Assembly: GCA_019914945.1 (NCBI GenBank)
Contig: CM034100.1
Coordinates: forward strand, 8,009,096-8,073,095
Length of the DNA: 64,000 nt
Reading direction: 5' to 3'
Origin: Typha latifolia
Taxonomy: Eukaryota > Streptophyta > Magnoliopsida > Poales > Typhaceae
In this document: positions 1 through 12,414 of the stretch, in pieces
Layout: every line of letters starts with the position of its first letter
How positions within the stretch are numbered: position 1 is the stretch's first letter
Notes under the pieces: model-generated
Told to the model about the DNA's origin: nothing
Databases searched by the model: none
The model's input: only the letters and a program-made list of their open reading frames with translations
Translations under genes and position numbers: made by a program

Positions 1-1
1 A

Positions 2-366
2 AATGAAGCTACGGTCGGAGATGCATCCCATGGACACCAGAGCGCACCGATCTCACCAGTTTGGCAACGAAGGATAATGATGGGAGAAAGATGTGAGCTC
101 CCAAGATTCAGCGGCCTTATACTATACGATGAGCGTGGCCTTCCCCTCGGCAGCAGGCCTAGTACCGCACACCAGGTGAGCACAATAGAGTCATCAACAG
201 TAAGCAAGATAGCTAAGTTGAGAATGAATTTGATTTCTATAGTTGCATTTCATACATATACGTATAGACTTGACTGCTTCCTCTTTATTTGTTTTGTTGT
301 TGTTGTTGTTGTTACCTGCAGAAAAAACAAGCTACAAATGTGACTACCCTCAAGGATCTACTCTAG
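2..366 (+). CDS. C-terminal end of a conserved plant protein (two exons; 5' part outside window)
   Basis: The frame is open from base 2. Exon 2-175 (58 codons) stops at CACCAG followed by GTGAGC, a good plant 5' splice site. The intron 176-321 ends in a T-rich tract and CCTGCAG (315-321). Exon 322-366 keeps the frame and closes with TAG at 364-366, giving a C-terminus ending TTLKDLL. The first exon contains the compact stretch WQRRIMMGERCELPRFSGL followed by LILYDERGLPL. This looks like a conserved plant domain, but I cannot name the family and propose no function. Reading straight through the first splice site would instead give a low-complexity tail ending near 343, which is less likely. 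The gene points into the window and has no visible partner. Exon structure is inferred from splice signals and frame only. Confidence 0.6.
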
Positions 367-1479
367 TGATTCTCTGGTTCATCTTTTCATCGTACACTAT
401 AGATAGATAATAAATTTATTTACTGTACGTCTTTCCTGGGATTCCATATAGAAATCTGTGGTTCCACTGTAATTACTGATAAAGTCAGTTCTAAAAAGAT
501 GGACATTTGACGAAGACACAATGGCGTGAGAAAATATGTAACTATCTGTCTGCTGGATTATCTTTGCTCATCATTCTTATTATGCTATTTGTGAGCATTA
601 GCAAACATTAGTTAATGGAGACTGTGCATATGCCAATTCAAGATATGCTAATTAAACAGAACATTTCAGATTCTTTTGTGCCATGGAAGGAAGAGTAAAT
701 TAAATTCAACTTATTAGAAAAACCTTATGATCCTTTTGAGCACTTTCCTTCTCTTGTCACATCAAGTTTAGGTTAATTTTAGGAATAATTTTTTTTCACC
801 CTCTAAACTATCACTATTTTCACAATAACCCTTTGAACTATCAGAAATATCTCATCCCTGTGACACCGTTGATGAAATCGATGAATTGACCAAATTATGC
901 CTGCACTTATAATGACGAGATAGTTACGTGACAAAGCTAAAGTTAGATATGCTTTTTTTTTTTAAATTGTTTTATTGCCCCTAACTCTTCTTCTTCTTCT
1001 TTCTGCTCCTGCTCCTCCTCTAATAGCAGTAGATCTTTTCCTCCTTATCCAACAGCAATGGATCTGCTCCAACTTCATTGCATTCGAGCTAGAGCTCGGC
1101 CATGAGAGGGAGGACTCGACAAGAGTTGCTCTCGCCTAGCATCTCTCCCTTTCTAATCTATGAACCACCAAAAGATTATTTTTATGCCCAAATTTTTAGA
1201 TTGGATCTTTAGTGTCTATTACAACAATTTATGTGGTGGGAAAGAGGATAGTGATATAGTTTTTGATAGAAATCTTCAAATCTTTGAAGAGAGGAGTGTG
1301 ATAGTGAGATAAATTAGAGATGGCTCTCCACTCCAATGTATAGTGCTTTTTGGACTACACCACACCTACTATGGTGACCCAAATCATTCCAAATGTGTTC
1401 TTTCCCAAAAGCCATCTTTTTTAGAGCAGCTTGAAGATGCCACAAAGATGGGAGGTTGATGATACCAGTAAGGGGAGAA
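367..1479. other. 3' flank of the first gene, with MITE-like segment
   Basis: No gene is visible. The stretch from about 773 to 960 begins TTAGGAATAATTTTT and runs into TTCACCCTCTAAACTATCAC. The same opening occurs in reverse complement at about 16430-16476, beyond the 3' end of the kinase gene. This suggests two copies of a small non-autonomous DNA element near host genes. The second terminus was not found, so the element type is unproven. A pyrimidine-rich tract lies at about 985-1022. The rest shows nothing recognisable. Confidence 0.35.
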
Positions 1480-1872
1480 ACTTGATGGTTAGAGCAAGTG
1501 TTGGATAGATTGGAAGAAGAAGGAGGAGAAGGTCACTCCTAAGGGACTAGGGTGATTGGCCGGTCGAGGGAGGTTACAAGCGGCTTCGCCCGGGATTGAA
1601 AGAACGGGGGCGAAGAAGATGAAGGAGGCAAGGCAAAAATTTAATTCATCAATAATGACTCCATGATTGCTATCCACACCTTTAGAGGCTAACCAACAAT
1701 TCAAAATTAACCCTAAATAGTGCATTTTTGCCGACAGCGTTCTAATGCACTTATTTCTCACTTCTCTGGATTTGTGAATGTGATGCAGGCGATTGCAAGC
1801 GCGTTTGAATGCACAATTCACACTCTTTGGATGCGTGAACGTGATGCAAGCATTCACAACCGCGTTCGAACA
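1480..1872 (-). mobile_element. Family A LTR fragment (3' LTR side of element A3)
   Basis: Matches the middle of the family A LTRs at 6468, 8771 and 34269, including the words AAGTGTTGGATAGATTGG and CTAAGGGACTAGGGTGATTG and then the GCGTTCGAACGC-type module (about 1730-1872). Both LTR ends are missing. It runs directly into an RNase H fragment of the same orientation. Confidence 0.75.
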
Positions 1873-1972
1873 CAAGTAGGGTCGCCATTTGGTGACGGCG
1901 TGTAGAATTACTAGCATTTCGCGCTCATAGGTGGATAGCTGTCGCGACCGGTTTGACAATACCTTGCTCATA
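1873..1972 (-). pseudogene. RNase H fragment of a Ty3/gypsy element
   Basis: The minus strand reads SKVLSNRSRQLSTYEREM and then a stretch ending VTKWRPYL. This is the C-terminal part of the RNase H domain seen more completely at 48353-48877 and 60728-61141. Only about 30 codons remain. It is cut by the family D LTR at 1973 and joined to the LTR fragment below it, so most of pol was lost. It probably belongs to A3, whose gag-protease part resumes at about 4878. Confidence 0.7.
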
Positions 1973-4877
1973 TTGTGATACCCAAACTCTAAACATGTGC
2001 ATGGCACGAGCTCACACGGCACGTGCATAGCACCTGACCATTCGGTTAGATACTGACAATCAAATAAACCTGTAGTAACATCATGATTTTATCCACAACA
2101 TTTAAACTAAGAATAACTCAAGTCTAACTGTCAACAGCATACAAATAACCCTACATGGGCCCCACACAGATCACATCACATCATCAAGAGCTTTTCACAA
2201 CTACATATACACAACGGTGGTATATACATAATTATACAAGTACAATGTCACCTGCTAAAATATAAGACAATGATACAGATACATTTTGGAGGATGTTAAC
2301 TATTACGTCAACTATTACTCTACTCCTCACTCACCGGCAAGACCTCTAAGGGAGTATCATGCTTCTCTCGTTCACTTGAGTTTTCGAAAAGGAGGAAACA
2401 AGAGAGTCATGAGCTGAAAGCTTAGTGAATAGACCTTACCCCGAATCAGTGATGCCAAACAGAGAGTAAATCAAGTATTGAATAATATGAATCAGAAAGA
2501 GTATCATGTCATGAATAAGTAAATGAATGTGTCCTCAATAATACATAAATGAAATATAGCTAACATGTCATAACTGATAAGAATACATAATCCTCAACAA
2601 TGAATAAATAGGTCACCACGTCATATGATCATCATAACTCTCTCTCAAATATGATATATGATGTATGCCGACCATGATAATGCTATGATATCAAATGCGG
2701 TCATATATGATGTATATTGACCACTCAATAATCAGGTATGTAAGATAATAATGAAATCATATGCATTTCTCAACATCACGATCATCACCAACATCTCAAT
2801 ATAATATCATCATACTGGACCACTGTGCACAGTCAATACCCGGTACCCGGTCTCAACATCATGCCTGAAGGCTCAGAGCATACTCTGCCATCCGCAAGGA
2901 GTATCTCAAATATAATCATACCCTACCATCCGCTAAGGGTATCAACATCCATCCAGACCGGGCACCCACATAGTTGATAGAAACCTCGTGAGGATAACTC
3001 GCCACATATGCCCTAGCGAACGGCATGTGTCCGAATGTCTACTGCGCACACAGACTAACGACCTCGGACGTAAGACCAATAGGATCGCGACTATGTCGAG
3101 CGATCAATCATCCACCAAGCGCGTCCTAACCCTCGCGCCCACTCGGGTATCCTATCAACTATCCTATCAATCACATTTCATGCTTTTCTTCTAAATGATA
3201 GATCATATGCATATATCCAGTACGATAGCAAGTCAATGCATAATAGAAATTTAGGTGGAATAGAAATCAAGAGAAAATGATGCAATGTAGTCTCCGACTG
3301 TATCATCAACACACGCATACTCATACTAATCTATTACATGCATACTCATGCTACATATCAACTCGGTATATAATCATAACAGTAGAATCATCTCTAATCA
3401 TCTCTATATATATCACCAATGTACTCATATCCTAGATCAGTATAATCAAATGCATAATAAAATATGCTCGAATGTAATCATCTCTAGATAAAATCATATA
3501 ATCATGCTGAAGGCCAAGACATGCATGTTGAAAAATCCCTAGACACAAGTATGTATCTAAATACTAGGCAATGATATCACTCGTTCGCTTAAGTAAAAGT
3601 CCGTAGAAATATTAAGAACGAAAGCAGAGATGAACGCCAAGATTTTAACGTGGAAAAACCCAAACGGGAAAAAACCACGGATCCAAACTCGGATCAAAAA
3701 CCAATCACTAGAATAGTAGTAGTTACAAGACTGACTCACAAAACAACCCGTCGATCCAAACGACTTTGTTCCTCTCAGTCGTGCTCGCTAGAACCCACGA
3801 TTCACCGCTTCTCGTAATTGAAGTCCAATCTCAGTAACCTCGAGATTGATCTTTCGTCTAGATAGCCGTTAAGACGAAAGATTAACTTTTTTAGATGAGT
3901 GGAACCTTGTTAGTTGAAGAACCGATGTAGCCTCAAGAAGTCTCTTTCAATAATGCTTCTTCAACCCCCTTAAGATAGGGCATCATAATCCTTATATATG
4001 ATCTCCTAGATAGAGCCAAATCCAAGTCTTATCCGTACTCACGAAAGTCCAATTTTATCAAACTTCGTTGGTGCGTTCGAACGGGCCCGAATGCGTTCGA
4101 ACGCGACAACTTGAATTCTTCAGGTTGCGTCCGAACGCGTTTGTGAATGCAGCTCTCGGTCTGTGTGAACGCAGTACCCGCGTTCAAACACATTTGTGAA
4201 CGCGACTCTTTGTCTGTGTGAACGTAGTACCCTCGTTCGAACGCGTTTGTAAACGCGGCTCTCTGTCTGTGTGAATGCAGTACCCGCGTTCGAACGCGTT
4301 TGTGAACGAGGTGTGAACTCGACGGCTTTTCTCCAATAATCTTGCAATTCTTCAAACCAGAGATATTCTAGACTTGTGTAAAGCTCATATACATGAAAAA
4401 ATACACTTAGAATATTTTGTGCACAATTGCTAACAAATAAAAACTTAACACATGTACATCATATATACTATAACCTAATTTGAGAAAGGCGTCTAGGGGA
4501 TAAGATTACTCACACCATTGCAAATACCAAACCACCACTCGTTCACGCGGCTACGATAACGATCACGCCTCGATAGCTAAGTCCACGGGATCTTGAACAG
4601 GGGGGTCGGGATCTGAAATTATTTATAACAGATATGTCAGTCTTTCTATTAATTAAAATTAACCCGACAAAAGGATAGTTTCTTGTTGTAATTATGTACT
4701 CTTCATATCTATATTTGTTTTTGTTATTTATTAATCATAATTATATTATTTAATAGTGTATTTAAAATATATTTTATCTGTCTATTATTCTCTTTGATAA
4801 TTAAGAAAATAAGAATTAAGTTACTGCAATTAATTACGTAAGAATATACGTACATAACCCTAATAATTACTATTACC
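1973..4877 (-). mobile_element. Family D LTR-type sequence (D2), split by a solo LTR
   Basis: Segments at 2820-3240 and 4455-4620 match, in reverse orientation, the D3 copy at 28860-29760: the runs of repeated 'ctaccatccgc/aagggtatc' type words and the stretch around TCTTATCCCCTAGA. The left end begins TGTGATACCC next to the RNase H fragment, consistent with an LTR terminus. The right end is cut where A3 protease sequence resumes. No coding potential was recognised. The copy is interrupted by a family C solo LTR at 3529-4450. Confidence 0.6.
3529..4450 (-). mobile_element. Family C solo LTR with target-site duplication CATGT
   Basis: Runs from TGAAAAATCC to AAACTTAACA (922 bp) and is flanked by CATGT at 3524-3528 and 4451-4455. 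The uninterrupted sequence is recognisable in D3 near 29030. The same LTR bounds the full element at 40163-44540. Read on the minus strand, it contains about four tandem 53-54-bp units carrying GCGTTCGAACGC palindromes (4080-4315), followed by a TATA-like ATATATAAGG at about 3993-4003. Confidence 0.9.
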
Positions 4878-6451
4878 TACTTAGGATCCTATTGTCAAAG
4901 AAGTTGTGGGTGGACCCAGTGTTGATCAAGATTCTCGCTATGGTTTTCTTGACTACACTGTTCACCCGCAAAGTCTTTGGCGCAACTGTCCCTGAATAGA
5001 CATGGAGGGAGATTTTGGCTATCATGTCCTCTATGGTTTGCTCCTCAGCTACTTCTCCTTGATGTCCCAACACAGCATCATCTTCAGCTGCAAACTCATC
5101 ATCCACATCCTCCAATCCATCTATTAGCATCATCGATCCCATCGTTTTAGCGCAGCGATGTCCGGGTATAAACTTCTCATCACAACAAAAGCATAGGCCT
5201 TTGGCCCTTTATTCCTCCACTTGAGCAGGTGTGAGTGCTCGTCCCGGACCTCTAAGTGAGTACTTCACATCTTGGGATGGCTTTAGGGGTGCTCGAGGAG
5301 GCACCATTGCAGCAGCAGTCCTCGGTACATCGATAATATTTCCCACCGCTATGGTTGGTTAAGCTTTATTGTGGCTTCCTTGGCTCATCCAATTCTATTT
5401 CAGGTGTAATTTCATGGCCCTATGTTTGTCTTCCATGAGCACCGCATCTTTGAAAGCCTCCTTTAAAGTTTTAGGCCTTAAAGCCCTCACGTCGGCTTAT
5501 ATGTCCCCCCGCAGCCTGGAGATAAAGGTGCTGCGAAGTTACTGATCCGTTCATGGGGGTTGACATCGGCTACTTATCCTCTCAAACTCTTCTTGGTATG
5601 CCCCAATTCTGGTCTTTTGCACCGTCTTTGAGAGGAGAGCATCGAAGTCTTCATACCCCGACGCTCCAAATTGCCGCGTGATATCGACACAAAATTGAAC
5701 CCAACTTTCGATAGCCTCATCGGCATTGGTTGTTCAAAACCAATGAAGCGCCGCATCTTCAAGGTGGAAGCTCGCAAGTGTCACCTTGTATTCTTCTGCC
5801 GTACCTTGCTACCTTTGAACTTAGGGAATTTGAGATGCACGATTTGTCAACGGATGTTGTTGTCTCGTTCTGGATTATGTCTAAGTCCTTGTCTAACCGG
5901 AGGAGGATGCACCATGAATGGTTGATGATCCCTCCTTCGGTTTTGTTTAACTCGCTGTGGTTTCGGGTCGTATTGCCCTGCCCACGGATCTTGATCTCCA
6001 TGGTGATCTCTATAGTGGTTCGCTCGTCGAATGGGTTCACCTACAACTGGGCCTGGTAGAACCATCCTTGCTTGCCTCTGCCCATAAAGTGGTGGCAACA
6101 GTGGCTCTTGTGGTTGCAAATTCTGAATTAGTGGCGATGGGTTCATGGGAGTGGACTCGCGTTGTGGGGTCGATGGTGCGTTCCCATTCGCCATGACTTT
6201 CCTTGTCACCCGTAATTCCCGCATCATCTCCATCATCATTTGGTTGTTGATTTCATTTGTTCATAAAGAGACCCCAACAAGGCTTGAACACTAGGATCTT
6301 CCGTATTCTGATTAGATCGGGCGATTCCGCTGGTGGAAGTCCCCGCAACCATTTCCCCCTCCTCTATTGGGAGAATCTCTTCTTCATCATCTCGTCGTGC
6401 AGCCATGGCTCTGGTTGTCATCATTGGAAGCGCGTGTCCGAGGAATGGTGG
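4878..6451 (-). pseudogene. Family A gag-protease remnant (element A3)
   Basis: From high to low coordinates the minus strand gives a gag start with MTTRAMAARRDDEEEILP (near 6420), the gag domain in pieces (about 6240-5450), a degraded zinc knuckle (about 5165-5200) and a protease start reading LINTGSTHNF (about 4905-4935). The protease active site would be D-T/S-G; here the Asp is Asn. Several stops and frameshifts break the frame, so this copy makes no protein. It is cut at 4878 by the D2 sequence. Confidence 0.85.
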
Positions 6452-6464
6452 CTCTGATACCAGC
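6452..6464 (-). other. Primer-binding site (initiator Met tRNA) of A3
   Basis: On the minus strand this reads TGGTATCAGAGCC, the complement of the 3' end of plant initiator tRNA-Met, three bases after the LTR end. It marks where minus-strand DNA synthesis would start. Confidence 0.85.
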
Positions 6465-6467
6465 TTG

Positions 6468-7147
6468 ATACGATCCGCCATTTAGGCTAAGGTTCGATCT
6501 CTTCCGATTTTTAGATCTGGACTGGATCTGGCACGGAACATTGTAAATAGATCTCCAAAGATGCCCCATCAGATCAATATAAAATTTTGATATGTTATAG
6601 CCCCGGGAAAGAGCTTTCCAACAAATCAATTTTCAGGCAAATCAGATGTAGGGATCTCGAGATATCATCCCATTAGTGGACAAACATCAGGGGGTCTAAT
6701 CAGAATCCGTGGATGGAGGCATGAGATCCTAGATAATGGTGGTTGGTGGTGGTACGGCGTTAATGGGGTGGCACCGGTGAAAAGTGGTGGTGGAAGGGTT
6801 ATGGTTGATGGAAGGGTTAGGGCAAGTGTTGGATAAATTGGAAGAAGATGGAGGAGAGGATCATCCCTAAGGGACTAAGGTGATTGGCCGGTCAAGGGAG
6901 GTTAGAAGTGGCATCGCCGGGGATCGAGAGAACGGGAGTGAAGAAGACAAAGAAGGGAAGGCAAAAACTCAATTCATCAATAATGACTCCATGGTTACCA
7001 TCCACATCTTTGGAGGCTAACCAACAATTCAAAATTAACCCTAAACAATGCATTTTCGCTATCCACGTTCGAACGCGCCCGATTGCGTTCGAACGTACTT
7101 ATTTCTCACTTCTTTAGATTTGCGAATACGATGTAGGCTTTCGCAGG
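6468..7147 (-). mobile_element. 5' LTR of A3 (truncated)
   Basis: Begins TGATACGATC beside the primer-binding site and follows the family A LTR through the TTCGAA module, which starts at about 7060. It is then cut at about 7147, where reverse-transcriptase sequence of another family A copy begins. Intact family A LTRs here are 907-988 bp. Confidence 0.85.
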
Positions 7148-8754
7148 TGTGCACATCTTCCAGGTCGACACGAATTTGATGGTACCCTACTCTTAAGTCA
7201 AGTTTGCTGAAGTAAGCCGACCATTAGAATTCATCCAGCAACTCCTCGATCACCGGTATTGGATACCGGTCTTTGACGATAATCGCATTCAAGGCTCGGT
7301 AATCGATGCAAAATTGCCAACTCCCGTATTTCTTTCGAACCAATAGCACCGGCGACAAGTAAGCAGTTCTGCTCGGCTGAATAATCCCTTGCTCGAGCAT
7401 TTTCCCTACCAATTTGCTAATCTCTTCCTTCTGGACATACGGGTACCGATAAGGCTAGACATTTGCTGGTTCAGCCCCTAGAATGATCTGGATGCAATGG
7501 TCATGCCGACGGGTCGGCGACAGTCCTCAGGGTTCCTCGAAGAGATCCTTGAATTCCTACAGCAGCTCTTGCATGTCAGCGGCTATTTCCCTTGGTGGTG
7601 GATGTTCTGGTTCAGCAACAGCCATTTGCAATAGTAGAGCTCGGTCCCCTACACAAGGAAGGCCCAAAAGTGGTTGCAACGTCGGCCCTTGTCGCGGTTG
7701 GTTTTCATCCAACAACAACCTTCGACCATTCCTTCAAAATGTCAGTGTGAGGTTTGAAAAATCAAACATTACGGGCCCCAAGCTTTGAAGCCATTGGGTC
7801 CCCAAGACAATGTCGGCACCTCACAAGGCCAACGGATAAAGATCTAATGTGAAAGTTTGGCCTTACACCTTCAATTCCACACCTCCACAAATAAAATATG
7901 CTCGTCCAATTCTCTTTCAAGTGTAACTTCATGGCCCTATGTTTGTCTTCCATGAGCACCGCATCTTCGAAAGCCTCCCTAGGCCTTAAAGCCCTCACGT
8001 CGACTTATATGTCCCCCCGCAGCCTGGTGATGAAGGTGCTGCAAAGTTGTTGATCCGTCCATGAGGGTTGACATTGGCTACTTATCCTCTCAAACTCTTT
8101 TTGGTATGCCTCACGTCGACTTATATGTCCCGATGCTCCAAATTACCACGTGATATCGACACAAAATTCAGCCCAAGTTTCGATAGCCTCATTGGCATAT
8201 GCTACTCAAAACCAATGAAGCGCCGCATCTTCAAGGTGGAAGCTCCCAAGCGTCACCTTGTATTCTTTCGCCATACCTTGGTATGCAAAGAATTGCTTCG
8301 CCCTATACAACCAATCGATCGGATCACAACCTTTGAACTTGGGGAATTCAAGATGCACGATTTGTCCACGGATGTCATTGTCTCATTCCGGATCATGTCC
8401 AAGTCCTTGTCTAACCGAAGGAGGATGCACCATGAATGATTGATGATCCCTCCTTCGGTTTTGATTAACTCGCTGTGGTTCCTGGTCGTATTGCCCCGCC
8501 CACAGATCTTGATCTCCAAGCTGATCTCTATAGTGGTTCGCTCGTCGGATGGGTTCACCTGCAACTGGGCCTGGTGGAACCATCCTTGCTTGCCTTTGCC
8601 TATAGGGTGGTGGTAACAGTGGCTCTTGTGGTTGCAAATTCTGAACCGGTGGCGGTGGGTTCATGGGAGTGGACTTGCGTTGTGGGTCGATGGTGCATTC
8701 TCGTTCGCCATGGCTCTAGTTGTCATCATAGGAAGCGCGTGTCCGAGGAACGAT
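7148..8754 (-). pseudogene. Family A RT-protease-gag remnant (element A4)
   Basis: Low to high coordinates carry reverse transcriptase (7148-7470, with VRKKYGSWQFCIDYRALNAI and PIPVIEELLDEF), the protease-RT linker (7470-7790), a short protease piece (to about 7905), then gag (7905-8720). The protease piece joins gag directly, without the zinc knuckle, so internal deletions are present. This copy matters because it shows that family A originally had reverse transcriptase after protease, unlike A1 and A2. Multiple stops make it inactive. Confidence 0.85.
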
Positions 8755-8767
8755 GGCTCTGATACCA
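8755..8767 (-). other. Primer-binding site (initiator Met tRNA) of A4
   Basis: On the minus strand it reads TGGTATCAGAGCC, three bases after the end of the LTR at 8771. Confidence 0.85.
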
Positions 8768-8770
8768 GCT

Positions 8771-9677
8771 TAATACGATCTCCCCTTTAGGCTAAGGTTC
8801 GATCTCTTTCGATATTTAGATCTAGACTTGATCTGGCACGGAAATTTGTAAATAGATCCTGAAAGATGCTGCTATCGGATTGATGTGATATATTGTAGCC
8901 CCAGAAAAGAGCTTTCCAACAAATCAAGTTTCAGGCAAATCAGATATAGGGATCTCGAGATATCATCCGATTAGTGGATGAACATCAAGGGGTCTGATCA
9001 AGATCCGTGGATGGAGGCACAAGATCCTAGATGATGGTAGTTGGTGATGGACCAGCGTTAATGGGGTGGCACCGGTGAAAAGTGGTGGTGGAAGGGTTTT
9101 GGTTGATGGAAGGGTTAGGGCAAGTGTTAGATAGATTGGAAGAAAGGGGAGGAGAGGGCCACCCCTAAGGGACTAGGGTGATTGGCCAGTCGAGGGAGGT
9201 TAGAAGCGACGTCGCCGGGGATCAAGAGAACGGGAGCAAAGAAGATGAATGAGGCAAGGTAAAAACTCAATTCATCAATAATGATTCCATGGTTTCCATC
9301 CACACCTTTAGAAGCTAACCAACAATTCAAAATTAACTCTAAACAGTGCATTTTCGCCGACCGCGTTCGAACGCGCCCGATCGCGTTTGAATGCACTTAT
9401 TTCTCACTTCTCTAGATTTGCGAATGCGATGCAGGTGTTGGTAGGTGCATTCGAACGCAAGCGTTTGCAGGTGTGTTCGAACGTACAATTCGCACTCTCT
9501 AGATGTGCGAACGTGATGCAAGCGTTCACAACCACATTCGAACGCACTCCACCTGCGTTCAAACGCGACATATATAAAACTTATTTTTTTAAGAATTAAA
9601 TACTAAAACAAAAGACAAAGACACCTCTAAAGTGTATCCGTGCTCGAGACGACATTGGTGAAGTCTGAATCGTATTA
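8771..9677 (-). mobile_element. 5' LTR of A4, complete (907 bp)
   Basis: Runs from TAATACGATC to CGTATTA, decayed versions of the TGATACGAT/ATCGTATCA termini of the family. The TTCGAA module lies at about 9350-9565. It abuts family D sequence at 9678; no second LTR or duplicated target is left to compare. Confidence 0.85.
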
Positions 9678-11931
9678 GTAGAACCAACATGACTACCACA
9701 TGACCTGCTGGTTAATGTTTCAACACAATATACAAACGAAAAAGCTTACATTTTCCCAAATAAAACAGACAAAAAGAACCCAATAATACCATCGGCCACA
9801 ACAAGCCCCAAAATAAAAACAGATGAAATTGCCCACGCAGGGGAAACAAGCTATTTAGCTTAATTTACATGAGTAAAATAAGAATAAGAATAAGAAGAAA
9901 TTCATGATAATTCTTCGCTAGCTCCGCCATGAACTCCGGGTCATCTACTAATCTAAAAATATTTTTACCAAAAGGTGATGAGCATAAAGCCCAGCAAGTT
10001 TCTATTTCTACAATCTAAAAGTAATACAATGAATGATGCAACAATAAGTAAATTATGAATATGCGCATCATGATCGAATCAATGCATCAGTTTGGATTGC
10101 CTAGTCCTCAAACTCGAGCTCCCACTGAATCCCACCCACAAGCCATATCAACACCACACCACATAATATGTGTCATCTCATACTACCAAGTTTGTAACAT
10201 AGGCTCATGTAGAGCTATGCCCGTAGGCCATATCAATACTCATGCCAGACCACACAATACCCCCAAGGGAGGGTAAACCCTAGTAGCAGAATTGTCAGCC
10301 CATCATTCGGCGAATAGCATGACCGATTGTCCACCACCGCAGACTAAGGACCTTAGTCGTAAGCCCATCATAAGGGTAAGTATCGCATATCGATACTACC
10401 ATCCAAGTCCTCGGCTCCACATCATCGCACCCCTGTGCAGAAATCATGAGCCGCCGTCGCTCACAGACGCCCTCACCCTACGTCATCAGGTACTACTAAG
10501 TCTACGTTATCCTAACATTCTCTCTCTATCTTAAACACCATAAAGGGTATGACACTCATCGGTTGATAGTAAATTGCCCATCTCTCAGCAAAATGACTAC
10601 CTAATTGTTTGGGATCAACAGATTGAGACCTCAGGAGTGAGCCCTAATATATGTAAGTATAATAATATCTCCTACCCCTAACCCTAGCTGAGGAGGTGTC
10701 GGGTACTGTCAAGACGTAGCAGTCACACCCTTTATGGTTGTGCACGTGTGCAAGTGGCATAATATTATACAGCATAACAAGCACAATAAAACACACATTA
10801 CTAACATGATATACGTGCTAACATACATGCTCATGCCCAATAAATATGCATAGAAATTATAATATGTGAAATTTTACCCAACAGCAAGATAAAATTATCA
10901 TGCATGACGTGCAATAATAACATTAAGGAAAACGTATACACATGCATGCTATGAATGTGATAATATCATAAAGTAAGTTATTTCATTCTCTACACTACTC
11001 CTAGATTATAGAAGTTTTATTTGCCTGAATCATTTTTCTAATACTAGTTGCAACTACGCTACGAGATCATCCTCGTAGGGTACGGAGTCCAACTTGATAA
11101 GAAAAGTAAATAAAAAGCATGAGCACAATATTCCTATCACTAATTAGCGAAATAATCTTACTAACGTTCACTACAAGCTTGGGTAGGTTCATCTTGTAAT
11201 TTCTACCTTTATTAATTAGGTTGAGCTAATATAGTTGTACTGGCGCCAAGCATGTTATTCAAAGCAATTTAAAATAATTTATATCAAATTCTCATTCCAC
11301 TAATTATTATCACTTAGGTAAATCACATGGGCAACACTGAATTAATCTGCTTCGCTAATTAAGATAATCGAAATGGCCTAGCCCAGCACACGCCAAAGCC
11401 CAACACTCAGGCTAGCTGCACCCAGCCCAAGCCCGACAACCCCCCCTCCTCGGCTCAGCTTAGCCGAGGAAGAGAAGGAAAAGGGTTGTCGGCGAGCACT
11501 ACCGCCAAAGAGAGGGCCGCCCGATAGTTTCGGCTACGAGGGCTCCAAAGGTTCAGTGGCATTCTCGCGAAGAGGGGAAGCTCACTGGACCGGCGCGGCA
11601 AGACATGAAGCCGCTAGCAGGCCGGATCACAGCAAGACCAAGAGGGGAAAATTTTGAAGAAAAAAAACTCAAACTCTAACACATTTTTAAATTAAATTTA
11701 CCTGATGAAAGAGAGCTCCGGCGCTTCGATCTAGGGGGTCGGCGATTCCGGCGGCGCTTCGGTGCGGCTGAAAGAAGTTAAGGGAAAAGGCTACCAAAAA
11801 AGAGAAGAAGGAAGAAAGAAAAGAGAGAGGGAGGGAGAAGGAAAGGGGCGCACGTGCCCTGCATGTGTGCGCCCTTAAGATTAGCGCATGTGCCTGGCAC
11901 GTGCGCACAATTTTTTTGTGTGGATGTTACA
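9678..11931 (-). mobile_element. Family D LTR (D1), truncated at its 3' end
   Basis: On the minus strand it starts TGTAACATCC at 11931 and then carries GC-rich inverted repeats of the type CACGTGCC...GGCACATG. It resembles the complete D5 LTR at 55579-57869, for example the 'tagtctgcggtggtggacaatcggtc'-like part near 10300-10370 against 57290-57340. The end is missing because A4 sits at 9677. No coding sequence is present; the many ATG frames here are chance. Confidence 0.7.
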
Positions 11932-11943
11932 AAAAGTTTTGTA

Positions 11944-12414
11944 ACAACCGTAACGATTATTTTAAAATGATTAATGGGCTAAATTTATTTAGGGGTTCCA
12001 AGTTTGGAAGAAATTCAAAATACCTCAAATACCTACAAATACCCTATTTGTTTGTAAAAATATAACACAAAATTTTAATTCAAATACAAAGTTTTTGCTA
12101 TTTTTTCTCAATTTTTGTCTTATATATTATTTTGATCGAATTGGAGGAGAGATATTCTCACAGAGAAGCATTGAACATATGTGCTATCCAATGACGTAGG
12201 AACAAGATTCTAAATTGTACGGGTAGCAACTTTACATAGATAGCACCACTTTCCTTTAGGGCAGTTAAGCTTCGATGTGCCTCATAAACTAGAGTTTCTT
12301 ATCTTTTTATATTGTTATTTATATTAAATAATATTTCTTCTTTATTTCTAAACACAAAACTAGATTTACTATGTGCATAAATATTTTATGTTAAACTTCA
12401 TAAATAAAAAACTA
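11944..12414 (+). repeat. Direct repeat R, copy 1
   Basis: About 475 bp that recur at 15714-16197 in the same orientation with many substitutions. Shared anchors are AATGGGCT near the start, TCTTATATATTATTTTGATCG, CCACTTTCCTTTAG and ACAAAACTAGATTTACT. Similarity ends in an A-rich stretch. Unclassified: could be an old LTR pair or a dispersed repeat. Confidence 0.65.

Noticed and set aside
1489..2028. 179-codon minus-strand frame as a host gene
   Set aside because: It is a chance fusion of an LTR fragment, a short RNase H remnant and family D sequence.
6452..6464. Partial tRNA gene
   Set aside because: Only the 3'-end complement of initiator tRNA-Met is present, next to an LTR; it is a primer-binding site.
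10055..10534. Two plus-strand frames in the D1 region
   Set aside because: They run antisense through a non-coding LTR whose relative D5 has no corresponding open frame.
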